Counted from the stretch's first letter, positions 1-14,300 are shown. The stretch is 64,000 nt of DNA from Diadema setosum (GCF_964275005.1 NC_092701.1:36409520-36473519), one strand, 5' to 3'. Translations and numbers: made by a program. The notes: generated by a model from the sequence alone, not told the origin.

Positions 1-1993
1 ACATGTTTAATATATTTAAGATTTTGAGCTGAATCAGCATGTGCAGTACTATTCCTCACGGACGTTCGCTGCTCTGGACATGGCAAATTTCCGCGGTTGA
101 TAAAAACTTGTTCCTCTGGGAAAATCATAGCATGTAATTGGGTTCATATTATTAAAGCTTGAGTATACACTTTCAGGTAAGATAAATAATTGGGAGAATA
201 TCCTACTTTTTAAATTTTGGCTCAATTGTACATCTTACGGACATCTCTACATTCTGACCCATATACATTTATAAAGGAAAAACAACTTGTCGATTGTGCT
301 CCTTCCTCTGTCGTTGTTAATGAGAAAAAATATTTTACTGTGAATGAGTGTTAGTCATGTGCAATAATGTATGTTCTTTGCCTAGTTAGGTATATAGGCC
401 TGTAGTACGGTAAAAGAGAGAATAGGCACAATGGCCTCCAAATGTAGTGAAGTCCTTGCAAGCATTCTTCATTCGTTATACGATCAAAATGTTATTGTAA
501 TAGAGGAAAAAACAGAGTGGATAATGTTGTAAGCGGAATTTCGATATAATGTTGAAAACTGTGGTTCACTTTAACGGGAGTGAACGGTAAAACTAGTGGT
601 TATAGTATAATTATTTGAGTGGATGCTTGGATGCTTTGAATTGAGAGAGAGTGTTCTGAATGATTGATGGCAGAATGGAACTATAATCAGACAGCATTTC
701 TAGTAGACGAAATCAGAAGGTTAGACAAAAGCAAACCAAATTAACATATTTTGATTTATAAGAACAAGAAAAGACATAATCGAAGAAAGAGAGGAAGAGG
801 GAGAGATGTCCACCAATTAGAAGCAGTAGACTATTCTAATGACAGACACAAGTATACAGCTAGACGCTCACATCTGACCATGTCGAGTATATCGTGCCGA
901 GAAAAAAAAAAGGAATGACATCCCTTTGATTTCATCTGGCTGCTGAACCATCTCGAAATCATAACATTACACCTTAGTTCTCTTTTACATGATATAATTT
1001 TCGTTGGCACCTGAGATGAAAAAGAAGACTTTTAGGAGAATTTCACAAGAATATCTGTACCTATGATTCCCGTAACATCGGCAATTGTGTTATTAGCCAC
1101 GAATTTGATGATCTTTCATGTCGTTCTTGGAGAAATTAGCAAGATTGCATCCAAGTTTTAGCCTCTACCTATCAAATAAAAGAAAAATCAGGTAAGGGAC
1201 CAAGAGCATTTCAAAACGACCCTGCAATCTCGCTCTCATGACCTACGGGGCCGCGGGGTCACACTCGAAGTCACGCGTGCGAGGACAGATTCTGCACCTT
1301 TTGTTTTTTTCCGGGCTTGCCGACTGTGCGCGCTGACCGATAGAGCCCACACAGAAATAAATAGATTAGTCTGACTTCAATGTCATGTTATATTTGTTTC
1401 GTTTTTAATGTCGACAATGTCGTAAGCAATTTCATTCTAAACAAGAATATTTCATAATAATAATACATTTCTATGCATTTTACGGTATTTTTATTCGACA
1501 AAATTGAATTTCTGACAACCTAACTTATGTAGGAAAACCTTGTTACTGATCCTATTGTCTAGAATAACAGACTACGACTTCGTTTTGCATACAGCCTGAT
1601 TGGCATGTCGATAAGCTAATCAGCGGAGGAGTTGGCAAATTAGGTGGAGCCTGGAGTTTACGAGTTCCCCCTGAAATGAGGGGAAAGTGGCAGGTTTGAC
1701 TGGACTGTATTCAGGAGGGGTGAATTGTGTAATACAGTGTACATACAGACACCATCAACGTACGTCCGTACACACGCGGGCACACTACGAATACAGTCCA
1801 GGAAGTGGACTAGTACTACTGTAGCATACAGACTGATGTTCAGGCATTTCAGTTGCTGTGACCACAGAAATCGTAGGAATTATTTTTCACATAGCTACTG
1901 TATTTTTAAAAATCCTGCTTAATAGGGATACAGTGCCGCTGGAATCAGGACAGATGTCTCAACATTTCTTATGCTACGATATTTATGCATTCA

Positions 1994-2760
1994 TTAACCC
2001 GTTGAGGACGGTTTGATTTTCTATCATCATGGAGATTTCTTGCACCTTGGCTTATCAAGACATTGACATACGATACAGTACAGCTCTAGTTCCTCAGACT
2101 CAAACTCTGAAACACTCCATTTCTAGGATCAAAGTGTCTGCACGGTTCATTAACTGCTCAGTACGCATGAAATGACAAACCACTAAAAACTTATCCCATT
2201 TTCTTTTTCCCCACAAACCCTACTAGTGGCCTTCATCATGATACCATGGGCAATAGCTAGAGAAAGAGTCTTACTGTACGATGATCATCAGAACATGCTT
2301 AGTTCTTAAATCTATAAACTGCACTCATTTCACAAACATTTAGGACTTACAGTTGTACTTCAGTTGACACAAAGTTGCTGTTTTATTTAACTCCATGCAA
2401 ATGGAAACCTAAAAAACATGATTCTAAGAAGACATAATTTTTTAGTAAAACGACAAGTCAGGTGAAATCTAGTTGCATTACAATGTGACAAAATATCTGG
2501 CAGGACAAAGAAAACTTCTCAGTCAAAGGGCCGCTATGCGCTAAATTTCCACCATGTCAATACCTCAGCTTCATATCCTCTATAATTTATTAAAGCTCAA
2601 ATATGTGGAACAATGTTAGGGTCTCATAGAGAAAGAATCTCATTGTAGCTTGACAGGACGGCTTACCTGGATTACTTCTCATAAAGCACTTCGTACACAT
2701 GTCACATTTATGCTAGAAAAGGTGCAAGAAATCTCCACATTAATGATAATAGGAAATACA
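1994..2760. repeat. degenerate element with TTAA end and short inverted arms
   Basis: The left end is TTAACCCGTTGAGGACGG, the same end type as the short element at 24547-24639. About 40 bases further in, GGAGATTTCTTGCACCTT recurs as its reverse complement near 2719-2737, so a worn inverted-repeat element is likely. The right TTAA end was not found, so the right boundary is approximate. Confidence 0.4.
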
Positions 2761-2934
2761 GACAATAGGTGAAAAGAAAGGCAGAGCGACAGCAACATTA
2801 CCTGATATTCACAGAAAATCTTCATTCAGAATCTTAGGATAAGAATGTTTTTCTCAGCTATTTTAGGTAGCACCCATCTGACTACATATTGAACATTTGA
2901 GGACATGCATTGCACATCTACAATCTTTGTCAAG

Positions 2935-2940
2935 TTTATT
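2935..2940 (-). promoter_or_regulatory. candidate polyadenylation signal of STEEP1
   Basis: TTTATT on the plus strand is AATAAA on the minus strand, about 480 bases past the STEEP1 stop codon. The distance is plausible, but the hexamer is expected by chance in AT-rich DNA. Confidence 0.25.
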
Positions 2941-3421
2941 CTCTAGAAGCATATATTTTTTTTGTGTGTGACATATTTTGCATCCTTTCAATGGGGAGGT
3001 TAGCATGTGGGGCTACTATGGTACGTTGGAGCCCAGCTATGATGATCTAAACAAGTCTGAGCGATCGATCACCAGAACAGGGCAAAACACCTTCAGCTTG
3101 TGACACAGAGTCTAAACAGATTATCAGGTACTACAGTACTGTGCAATCTGTTTCAGCTTTCCTGGGAGGATGAAATCCAAAAGCACTTTTCACCACAGAA
3201 CACTGTCATCACAGGTTGGCATCACCTTCAACGTTTTCTCGTCATATCTCCATTCAGCTCTGCTCTAGCAAATCTATAGTGAGGATGGCGATTTAGTCAA
3301 TCTCCTCCTAGGTTGCTTGTGCCATGGCTGGATGGTACAGTACATGTAGTTCCAAAAGTCAATGTCCACAAACATGGCACAGCGATATCCGCAGTAAATG
3401 GTGTTCATTGTGTCTCTCCTC

Positions 3422-4602
3422 TCATGGGTTCTTGTCGATGAGAGTTCCTTTGGCCCGTGCCCTCTTTGCCATCTCTTCCTGTAATATCTGCAACAAGAAA
3501 GAACACACACAAAAAGGGACATAGATATACACTAAGCTGGCATCTAATCTCCTTTGAATAAATTGACATGTAAATTATATGCTTACAATCATTTTACTGC
3601 AGCAAATAAATCTTATTCTTTGTTCAACACAGGTGATGTGTAAAGATAGATAATTCAATACGTGGCAATTATAGACCATCTTCATGTGACAAAAAACAAA
3701 AACTTTGAAAAGGAAGGTATCCTAAGCTTTAAAAAAAAACGCAAAGGAAAGCAAAAATCAAGGAATGATTATCCCTTCAAACAAACAGAAGTGTAGTGGT
3801 TGCGACGGGGGCAAGCAGGGCAAACGATATATAGCTCCACGTTACATCAATTTCTTTAAGTGATGTATCATTAACCCTAACTAGGCTGGGGGGGGGGGGC
3901 CTCCGAGGCCCCCCCCCTCGATGTTTCGCGCGATGTATCGCTATCGCAAGAAGCTATCGCCGCGACGTTTCATGACTTTTTTCTTTTGAGTCTCCCGCAT
4001 CTTTTGACACCAAATTTGCGATGCCCGGGCGCGCGGTTCCGATGTTGCGCATAAATATGCACGTGCATGTCAGACCAAAAATTGCTCAAAAACGTGAATT
4101 TGTGTACAATTTCTATGCAAACTGTGTTTACAGGCAAATTTCATAAAAGCATGATTATTTTGGGGTTTTATTGATTAAAATCAATTAATAACATATTTTC
4201 TTGTTCGGAACTGTGTCGCGGACAAATTTCATCGAAAAAACAATGAAAAACATAAAGTCGAAAAAACAAAGAAATACATAAGAAATTCAAAAAACAATAA
4301 AATATTTACGAAATTTTTTCTGATTGCGCAATTTTTTTCTCTTACATTTGCTAAGGACACTAAAAAGAATAATTACATAAAAAATGTGCCTGTTTTGAGC
4401 TTTATTTAGTGATTTATGCCAAATTGTCTGATTTCATGCATCATTATGCATAAATTAGCATAATTTAGTGTAAATGATAATTTTTTACAAAATTAACTTC
4501 ATGGTACTTTAGATTACATCATTGGCAATGTGTGTGCCAATTTTCGTCGCGATCGCGCGGTCGACGGCCAAGATCTGGAGGGGGGGGGGGGCCTGGGAGG
4601 CC

Positions 4603-4636
<34 letters not shown>

Positions 4637-6140
4637 TAGCCCAGCCTAGTTAGGGTTAAAGAGCACCAGCTTGGCAAAAGATGCACAAATGTTGTCATTT
4701 TGAAGAGTTGGTAGAAATGTTTTTGGATAAAAATAGTTGTGATATTTATATTCATGGGTGGTGTATCAGTCACACAGATCAAAGTCCTTGTTCTGCAGTA
4801 CCCTTTAGATACAATGCTTGCTTTCCTACACAGATAAAATGTAATGGCTATGAGGCTTGCTAAGATGGCTACAACCTTCACAAAGTTCCCGAGGCGGACT
4901 GAGCAAGGCTTATCCTCCTTACCTCTTCTGGTTTCCTCTTTGCCATGCCCTTCTTGAGGAATTCCTTCTCGATGACGCGAGCGTTGCTGGCGTAGGAGTC
5001 TGCGATCTCTCTCTGAGGGAGAGAACACAGTGACACAGTGACGTGAGAATGCTGGTCATTTGTATACACTAGACAGCAGCAAGAAGATCTTTATTACTAG
5101 GGTCCCGGGGAAACTAAGAATAGTGCATGGTTGTACAGTTTTTTGTCTCAAAATATACATAATTCAAATGGGCTGGCCACTGTTTTAATTAATTGCACTC
5201 GACTGTGATGTGGATCTAGATTAAGAACAACAACAATAAAGAAAAGTACACTAAAAATCATGCACAACTGCTAACAATTGTTGGCTTGCAGGCTTATAGG
5301 AAGGATAAGGGAGTTCTGACTACAGGGTGCTCCATGTTAGAAATCACTGTGTATGCTAAGGTCAATGAAATTGTTGGCAGGGCCCTCTGGTAGAGTACTG
5401 AAAACACTGAAGTGGTTACTGTGATAAAAAAAAGGCCATATTATTATCATCATTATCATTAACGACCGGTACACTCTCAAAGGGTGTTATGTTGAATGCG
5501 AGTAAAAGACAAACTTACCGCCTCAATCTCATCCTCTTCCTCGTCGATGGTGGAAACGGTTACCGTGGAATACTTGCCCATCGACTTGGTGTTCTTGCTG
5601 AGTATCACCTGAATGTCAAACATGAATTTTGTGTTGTTATAAGGGTGAAATTGATGACATTTTCACTTTTTTAAATCCTTATTTATCATTTGACAGATGA
5701 TCACTGAAATGTGTACAGTACATACATATACAATGGTGTACACATGCTCATACATTGTATATTCAGAGTATGCGTCAGTAGGGCAATAGCAATGATTTTG
5801 TAAAGTTGGAGATTACTGGGAATGCATATTGGTGGTAAGCCAAAGGAAAGAATGCCACAAGAAGGGAATACATACTCTTCTATACTTTAGATCTAACAAT
5901 TCATATGACATTACCTCTGAGCATTAAAAAAAATGGTACATGACACAAATATACATACACTGCACTCCAATATATTCACAGTACAATAAAGTTGATGAAG
6001 TAATACATCAAGATTTCCAGTACACCATCACAAATTGGTGTAGGGCTTGTACCGGTAACAAAGAATCCCATGAGGATTCATACTCTTTTTCATGAATTAA
6101 ATTCCACGACTTTCCATGACCTTTCCATGACATGTACACA

Positions 6141-6179
<39 letters not shown>

Positions 6180-9100
6180 GATAGACTAAAAATTTGATCT
6201 CACATCAAAGTGAAGCAAAGGATGTTATTTACACATCTCACAAAAGCAACAGATAAACTTCTATAATTTTTGAAATTCCATGACTTTCCAGGTTTTCCAT
6301 GACCTGTAGGAATCCTGAAGAAAAAAATAGAAAGTGAGAGATACTCTTATTATTCTTTAAATCTGTATCAAATGATGTCATGGAGCGACAACTACATGTA
6401 AAAGCTTTTCTTCGTTTTTTTTTTTTGTGTCAATACCTTCTTGCTGGCAACATTCTGTATAACGAGCGGTTCCTTGAGAGGCCCCTTGTCAGGCTCAAAC
6501 ACTGCATTGTCCACAATGAATGTCACCGTTGTGTCTTTCTCCTTGTGCCGATAGAACAGGAACAGCCCACATCTTTTCACACAAACAAGAGAAGAATGCA
6601 TTGAAAGCACAGGTCATACACACCAACAAACTAACAAATCATAGGACACTATCTGCAGGTATGATACTGGCGACGCTTGACTATATTTGCCTGCTGTCAG
6701 TGTCAGCGTTCCAATCTCTTGATTCAGAATGATGCTCAAAAACATGCTTTATATGACCAAAGACAATTATTACAAGTTTCCTGGGTAAACAAAATTGCAT
6801 GCACTCTGGCCCGACTGATATAGCAGTTTAAGAAACTGGATATACCAAAAACACTAGTATGACAGTATATGAATGAATGCATACATACATGAATTCAATG
6901 AATAAATGCATGAATGATACTCCCAATTAAAAAAAAAAAAATCCTTTGGGCATGAGTTACTAAAATATGTAGAATCTAAAAGTACACATTGATGTTGTCA
7001 CACTGATGTTGAAGTTTGTGGTGATAAACTCTGATTGAAATTTGTGGCTTACTCACTGCCAACCCATGGTTCAAGAATGAACTATCAAACTGTCTTGCAC
7101 TGCATACCAATTATGATGCAGTTGCACTGTATTCTGCAAAAGCTATAAATTATGAGTAATGCATCATGTACCGGTACATGTGACTCATCAATTAACCTAC
7201 AAACATCAAGAGAAGGTGCAGAGCTTTTAAATTCTCATTTCCCTTTCTTATAATTGTTAACTAATCTTTCACCGAAGAGCTCATGTTTATTATAATATAA
7301 GAGACTCATCAGTAAACTTATTGTACATTATTTCTATAATGAGATAAACAAGTACAAGTTTGTTTCTTAGATTATGTGAAACACATGGAAAATATTTCCA
7401 CTTTAGGTTATCACTAATATCAGAATGCTCTGGTATATCAAAAATGTGCAGAGTTCCATTTTTTTTTTTTGGACAAACAAACATAATCAAACACAACCAC
7501 AATGCTCATCAAATGAAAATTCAATACACACTCACTTTTTGCATTTCTGCCTGAACTGCTTTTCAATTCCTTCAGGTCTGTGAGAGAAAGACAGATGAAC
7601 ACCAAATATTCACTGTTAAAATCCTGCTGCTAATGGGCATGAATTTTATGTCCCTACAGTACAACACTGTGACACATTGATACACAATGCAATTGTGACT
7701 TCAGCAATGTAGACAGAAACAGTTGAAGTATGCTTGCATGGTTACACATACTGCATATTAGAGATTATACAACGTCCAAGTAGATCCTTGTAATTTGATT
7801 GGAGGATTGTTGGTGACATGATATTCAATAAGTACTCCATTCAACGTGCCGTGCAATTTTGGTTCTATTTTTGCATGCAATTTGGTTCGATTTTTTCGTT
7901 CTATTCCACGGTTCGAGAAATTGTACGGTACTGCATGCACTGTGTGTTGCATATTGAGGATCGCATGCAGCTAGCGCAGGTACGTGTGCGGTACATGCAT
8001 GCGTGTGCGTATGTAGGCCTACATGTACGTAGTGCTAGTGTACGTGTATGAGCGCTAGCTGTGACCTGGATCTACAGTGTACACTGATTGCACAAGCCAG
8101 AAAGAGAATCGCAGTGGATCCACATGTAAGTATGGCTATATTTTTCATACATATATAGACTTCTAGGCCTACTTAGACCTACATTGCTGTACCCAACAAT
8201 CCTCCAACCAAGTAACAAAGATCTACTTGGACGTTGTATAAAACAAATTGTGTATGGTCTTTACTCGTGCAATGGAACGAGATTTCGCACTCGGTGAAAG
8301 ATGAGGCGCACTATTCAACTCGGCTTCGCCTCGTTGAATAGAGCGCCTCTATCTTTCACCTCATGCGAAATCTCGTACCATTGCACTCGTGACCATTATG
8401 CATTCACTATTTGTATATGTGCATTTGCACTACAAACCAGTACATGTGAATTTACAGATTATTTGCACAGTTTAGGCTAGAGAATCTACTGTAATTCTTT
8501 TACTGCTTTTCTATGAGGAGGTTCCCACAGTTTTGTTACTTTTTAATAACAAACTGTAATACTGACAGTAAAGCCCTTTTGAGCAATCAGAATTGCACAC
8601 TATCGCTTCTTTATTCTTTGAAAGCTTGGCCACAGCTACAACGTACAATGTACGTGTGTGACTGAGTCACTTGCTCCTGTTTTCACAAACCTTTTCAGAT
8701 ACACAGTCTCTCCTTGCTGGCATGTCAGCTTGTGAACATGCTTGTTGGCATCAATGACACGTGCCTTGTCACGTCTCCTCAAAGGCAGCTTATCCAGGGC
8801 GCAATCTACCACAAGGAGAAACAGAGAGGGATGGAAAAAGGGGGAGAAAAGATTTACCCAATGATGATGACACTGGATTTAAACAATCAGGCACAGGCTT
8901 CATGTACCTGGTATAGATCTATGTCTAGCGTTCGTCATTCAGCACTAGATGGCGCTCTCGCGCATGTACATCGTTTTCTACGCACACAGTGTGCTCAGTT
9001 TCTGAGCCCATTCGCGACGATCGCTAGCTGTAGCAGTTATGACAGAGGTGCATTGATATTGATCATTCTTTTCAAAAGTAATACGGCCGTACTGCAAACA

Positions 9101-10432
9101 ACATGTTCGAATCACAAACCTGAACTACTTTTGCCATCCTGTATGTGGGTTTGCGTCTGCTACATACCGCTAGTAGCCCGAGGAGGACGATCTGTTCGGC
9201 ATGCTAAGTCGAAATTTTTGCACTTATTTGTAGTGACCTTGGGTGTATTTTTGTACTTAATCCACATTGCGCAAAATATGGCAGTATCGAAACTTCACTT
9301 TTTTCAAAATTGAAGTGTTTTCTGATTTTTTTAACGGAAAATTTATCGACCTCACTTAGGCTCAGTATGTTACAACGGTACACGAAATGGACCTTGCAAT
9401 GCCTGTTTCAGTGAAATTGGCTGGCCTGATCGGAGCCCGTGAAGAGCTTTGCGGTTGCTGCCGCGGGAGTCGCTATTGGTGTTGTGTGATTTACTACTGC
9501 CTGCGGACGCTGCGTGTTGGCTCAGCTCTCTACTTACAATGATTGGCAAATCAAAGCCGCTAGGGCCGCTAGCGGCCGCTCGGGCGCTCACTACTATAAT
9601 GGGAAAATTATAAACGTGAAAAGTTATTAAAATGCAAGATTTTTACAAGAAAACAAAAAAATCGGCTGATAATTGATATCATTTCATGGCTTGGTGTACA
9701 TCCGATTTTTATATGAAAACCGCTACTAACGTTATGTCTTCAGTTTTTCTCAGCTTTTTTTTTTCTTTTTTTTTCACCCATTTCTTTAAATTCTTGTTCT
9801 TCTGGATCCAGAACTCGATCTCTAGGCCTAGATCTACAATGTAACTCTACATTGTAGCACTAGCATTGCCACTTCACTTCCACCCCTTTTATTTATCTTC
9901 TAATCAGATTTGTTTTATTCACTGTTTCTGAGTAGGCCCTAGCGCCTAGGGCCTAACTGTTACATGTATCTAACGCATAACGTAGTGACTGCCGAGCCCG
10001 AGCCATGTCACTCACCTCGCACATCCATATGTTACGATATCATTCCTCTCCACTAACTCCAGGATACCGAGTTCCTTAATGTAAGATTGAAGTAAAACTG
10101 AGGTACTAATACTCTCGAGTACTAGACTCTCTAGTGGTACTGACATAAGCTACGTCAAGATAGATGTCACTGCTTTCTACATTGTCCGGGTCGGATTTTG
10201 TCTCTACTAACATAACATAAACCTCAAGGAACGGGACTAGCCTGCATATCACGCAAAAGCGACTGGGTGACATCGACCGTGTAAAATACGTAGTTGGAAT
10301 ATTACTCTCACCGATAATCAACACCATTTGCCCACAAAGACAGAAGTATGTCATCAAGGGTTTGTCACGATCATATTCCTCTTTTTCCCTGTTGTCCGAG
10401 ACAACAATACTCCGTGAAACAACTTTCGGCAT
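3422..10432 (-). CDS. STEEP1: STEEP1 (CXorf56) homologue, complete, seven exons
   Basis: In transcript order the coding exons are 10432-10312, 8805-8691, 7577-7536, 6572-6437, 5608-5519, 5012-4923 and 3487-3422, joining in frame to 219 aa; the vertebrate protein is about 220 aa. It opens MPKVVSRS. Paired cysteines at C31/C33 (CLCG) and C91/C94 (CKKC) look like a metal-binding set. The C-terminal half is helical and acidic (EEEDEIEA) and ends KGTLIDKNP. In vertebrates STEEP1 binds STING and promotes its exit from the ER; it has also been found with spliceosomal proteins. The frame is open upstream to another ATG at 10552, but the family begins at MPK, so I chose 10432. All introns are GT-AG. 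The last exon uses acceptor TGCAG and the stop is TGA. No lesion was seen. Confidence 0.95.
3871..4659 (+). mobile_element. TTAA-flanked G-tract MITE, copy 1 (piggyBac-like ends)
   Basis: TTAA plus CCCTAACTAGGCTGGG on the left is mirrored by CCCAGCCTAGTTAGGG plus TTAA on the right, giving a 789-bp element with a TTAA target-site signature. Long G and C runs lie just inside both ends. There is no coding capacity. The CCCT terminus after TTAA resembles piggyBac ends. It sits in STEEP1 intron 6. Three relatives lie at 22.6, 50.4 and 55.6 kb. Confidence 0.8.
7766..8241. mobile_element. inverted-repeat element (MITE) in STEEP1 intron 2
   Basis: The left end contains TTATACAACGTCCAAGTAGA followed by a GGAGGATTGTTGG block. 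The right end is its reverse complement with a few mismatches, giving arms of about 50 bp in a 476-bp element. The interior is CATG/GCATGC-rich and has no supportable open frame. Confidence 0.75.
8254..8397. mobile_element. small palindromic MITE
   Basis: Two arms of about 65 bp face each other across a short CTCGGCTTCGCCTCG-type centre. Each arm carries CGAGATTTCGCA/TGCGAAATCTCG and CAATGG/CCATTG. It lies about a dozen bases from the 7766-8241 element. The whole 144 bp could form a hairpin in RNA. Confidence 0.75.
8942..8956 (+). promoter_or_regulatory. CTCF-like motif
   Basis: GCACTAGATGGCGCT closely matches the bilaterian CTCF core (CACTAGATGGCGCT type). It lies in STEEP1 intron 1, just upstream in transcript terms of exon 2. 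A single motif match cannot show occupancy. Confidence 0.35.
9400..9600. other. GC-rich patch in STEEP1 intron 1
   Basis: About 200 bp are clearly more GC- and CpG-rich than their surroundings, including a TAGGGCCGCTAGCGGCCGCT stretch. It could be an alternative promoter, an unannotated non-coding exon or a repeat remnant. The minus-strand frame open across it starts only at a GTG and matches nothing I recognise. Confidence 0.25.
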
Positions 10433-10710
10433 TTTGACTCTAGCTCGGCCGTCTCTTCGTACACAAACGTACGCGCTACTAGATTTGCTGCCCTCTACGG
10501 TTGATGTCAGTGGCATGCAGCTTCCGCGAAATCGGCTGCTGCTGAAACACATGCATTAATACGTGTGATAGAAGTCTTAGGGGGTGTTGCAAGCCCAATA
10601 TCTATTGCAAAGTGAGCAATACATTGTATATTTACTCGACTTTCTTGCAACAACCGTAAGACTAGTACATTACATTACTCATTCATTTTACTGATTTGAC
10701 ATCATCAGCA

Positions 10711-10880
10711 GGGTACCGTTTCATGAAAGTTGTCAGCGCTGACAAGTTGTCAGTCTCTGACAATCACCATGGTAACAGTCAGTGACCAGAGCATCTCAGC
10801 CAATCAAAACCAAGGATTTTGCTGAAATTGTCAGAGACTGACAACTTGTCAGCGCTGACTAAATTGATGAAACACCCCCC
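10711..10880. mobile_element. GTTTCATGAAAGTTGTCAG-type MITE
   Basis: The arms contain TTGTCAGCGCTGACAAGTTG and TTGTCAGAGACTGACAACTT and are reverse complements of each other, about 60 bp each. The outer edges TTTCATGAAA and GATGAAAC resemble the TTTCATAAAG edges of the elements at 38228-38390 and 40135-40457, suggesting one broad superfamily. Confidence 0.75.
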
Positions 10881-11125
10881 AGATCTATTGTACTATTTTG
10901 AACAAGTTCAACATCCATCTATCAAGACGGGCAGATACAAAGTGCATGCACAATGTTGCATCTTATATTAAGATTATGGGTATTATCCTCATGGTATGCC
11001 TACATAAACGTTTCTCATATAAGACAGAGTCATGCAAACACATGGATTAGGAAATACTTCTTACTTTCCTCCTCACTTATCAATGCTTCAACTCATCTCC
11101 TCTTCTTCAAAAACATTTATTAGCA

Positions 11126-11372
11126 AAAGACAGAACAAGAGCATTTGACCTTGACCTTTTGACCTTTGACATTGAGCATGTGCACCTAAAAGTTGATAGG
11201 CACAACTTCGCCCACTCATACATATACATGCCAAGTTTCATTAGGATACCTCAAATGTTTTTTTAGTTATGCTGTCCACAAAATTGATTACGGACGGAAG
11301 GACGGACGGACGGACGGACAACCCGAAAACATAATGCCTTCGGCACCACTTTGTGGCGGAGGCATAAAAATA
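11126..11372 (+). repeat. 3' end of GCCTCCGCC-family repeat
   Basis: Holds the family's TTTGACCTTGACC-type repeats, a GGACGGACGG tract near 11290-11320, and the terminal ATAATGCC..GGCACCAC..GGCGGAGGCATA block. It is truncated on the left compared with 52898-54014. Confidence 0.75.
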
Positions 11373-14300
11373 CACTCATCAAATATGTGGTGTATACAGT
11401 ATATCCCAAAAAGACACCCTTATTAATACTGATAGCATTCTGGATACAACACCAAATAAGGCAGACGCAACTCCACAAGTCCGTTGAGATGCATATAGAC
11501 CATATATTTATTTTGATAGATATATATATTATTGTACCCACCAAATACAAGCACATTTCAAGCAATATAACATACTTCATTTACACTTCTTCTTGCTACA
11601 CCAATGGAACACTCCATGCCACAGCATATTCTTTGACTACTGTATATTTATGTGGCCAACTAAGTAAGGAATAGAGTAATTTGTATATTGTTTAATTTGG
11701 TATGCACACAACACACGTTGGCAGAGGAAGAATATCATATATATGAGTATATATAGATTTTTTCTTTTTTATTTGCACATTGCTACTTATTGTCGACCAT
11801 GACTGATCATTGCCAGGAAGAACTGTAAAAAGTAATCTTGAAAGCAGTGTTTAGACCAAGTGACTCTGATCATATAGCAGTTACAGTTTCCACTGTAACC
11901 TTTTCTCAACTGCTTTCGTCTCACACAATTTTTAATATTGTCATGTAATCATAACTTCTATAGATTTTGTTCCGTCTCTTCAGAGAGATCTAGAGCACAG
12001 GTACACAGGTAGTTAATTACTTTATCTTGTTATACAATATTCCTTTTTAAAATCAGACTATAGCTTGAATGGTACATTAAGGTGTTGAGTGAGAATACTG
12101 TGCAGATGTACATTATGACGTTTTGGCAAAGACTTTGATGAACACAATGACCTTGACTACTAAGTGCTAGATGTTTTGTGCATGGTGCAAATCACAATGC
12201 CGTCCCATTTCTCTCTTCCACACTTGTCTCTGATTTGAGAAAACAGTCCGGAAAGGATCTCGGCTTGGCTGGCAGAACTGCCACACATGTCCTTCTCTTC
12301 CAAAAGTGATTATGGGAGAGAATTCACACATGACTAGTTTACAGGTGACCACCATAGGAAGGTCAGTTCACACTTGAACACATTATAGAAGTCATTCTTG
12401 CACTCAATTATCATGATAAACTCTCACAAGATTACCCTGATAAAGTCATGAACATTTCAGCTTTAGAAAGCTATGAAAACAAAATCTGCTTTCAGTTCAG
12501 CAATGAAAAGTTTGATTATTCTGGCTACCTTCTGTCTGAATTTCACAGTTTGAGAAAGTTTTAGAGTTCACAAGGTTTGATTTTGGTTTTCCCAAAGCTT
12601 GTCAGTATGGTGTTTTGATCTGACAGAGTACTCTTATCTTGGAGAGAACAGAGATTGAGGAGAAAAAGTTTTCATCACAGACTTTTCTCCTAGACTCAGA
12701 GACAAGTGTGAATACAGGATTAAAGAACAGAGGAAACATTCTGACAGGTTGCAACGGGGTCAGTTTCACATGAATACTAGGAATTGTTTGAAAAGATAAG
12801 AACACAAGATGCTTGTAATCTAGATGAATCAGATGCACGAAACAATAAACCATCAAATCTAAGATAACTGAATACAGAGATATTCATTCAAAGAGGAATG
12901 CAAAAGTAGAAGATAAAAAAAAAGAAAAAAAAAAGGAATACAAGCTGCGACAATCAAGTAGGGAATTTGCAACCTTTGACTCCTTCCCCATCTCAATCCA
13001 AAGTAGGATCTTATAGATTTGAGAAGCAGCAAAACATCAGTGGCATACAGATTAGCCTGATTAGAAGCCACTGTTAATTCAAGTTTTGAATTCATCAATA
13101 CATTCCATCTGATGTCGGGTAAAATATCAACAGAGAAAGCAAACAATTCATAAAATCTGTGCACATTTCTACAGCATGGGAGGGAAGCATTTTTATCTGA
13201 TATGATAGACAAGCAAATATTCTGAGCTACCAATGCTGGTTTCAACTATTATGAAGCCTTAGAATTGACAATATCTTTTTTTAAAAAAACATTTTAGTAT
13301 CGTCATAGCTATCACCAAGTCAAACTATACATCTAGTTAGCTGTCATGGCAAACTTTTTTTGTATGACTTGGATATGATTGGGGGGGGGGGGGGGGGGAT
13401 ACTACAGCCAAGGTAAAGGATGAGGGAAACTGACAAACACATAAACATGTACCAATTTTTTAAGACCAGAATATAAATACATATACAAAAGTAAATAATG
13501 ACACAATATTTTGACATCTATTCACAATGCGTCACAGCCTCTAACTTTCTTTTTCCAATCCACATGAAATACAGCTATGGAGAAGAGTATGAATACATTG
13601 TGTATATGGTATACTTCCATCAAGCATTATGACATAAACTGAGACTTAGCAGACCATAAGTATCTCAGACTAATTCAACTTTGACTCTTGATCTAATATT
13701 TGTCAAGTCCCAAATCCACGTACATATTACCATTGGCTCAGAGACAATACTAAATCCTGGCTTTCCAAAAATCAACAATAACTAGAAACACAAGGACAAT
13801 TTCTCTTCAATCTTCACCAACTTTAGAATCACTATGATTTCAACATCTGGTAATGTCTGCATATGATATAAAATCCTTGTACAACAAATAGCTGAGGACA
13901 ATACATACATTCTGGCAAGGGAGCAATACACTGTTGTATAACATTGCATAAAACCTACTAGTAAACAATTCATATCAATATTTTCTGAGACAAATGTTAC
14001 TGTGCATACGTTCCATATTACTGTAATATCAATTACTGAATGCTATTTAATCTTCAAGAAAATGTCCACTTGACTCTTATTTTTTATTCATCTATTTTTT
14101 TTTTTATTTTGCATGAGTGGGTATTGGGTTGTCTTACTTTTCTTCAGATAGTATTTCAGAACTGTAGGTCATCTTGGCACAATTCTTTTCTAGACAGGCC
14201 CCATGACTTGGTTCCATATCACATGTTGCGCACTTCCTACATCCATGATTGAATTCCTCATGGAAACGAGGGCGAAGGTTTGACCTCTAAGAGCAACATC

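Larger units (their letters stand above)
1..3421. other. gene-free flank left of STEEP1
   Basis: No recognisable exon on either strand. The part adjoining STEEP1 should hold its 3' UTR, since the stop lies at 3424-3422 on the minus strand. A short GC-rich patch near 1230-1345 stands out from the AT-rich background but carries no open frame that I can support. A TTAA-flanked repeat end begins near 1994. Confidence 0.6.

Noticed and set aside
4519..5028. 169-aa minus-strand frame with polyglycine
   Set aside because: Reads through the G/C tract and end of a MITE into a STEEP1 exon in the wrong frame.
8714..9313. 199-aa plus-strand frame
   Set aside because: Overlaps STEEP1 exon 2 antisense and then intron; low-quality composition and no domain.
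12859..13245. 128-aa minus-strand frame
   Set aside because: No recognisable domain, hydrophobic phenylalanine run from a low-complexity A/T tract, and no supporting splice neighbours.
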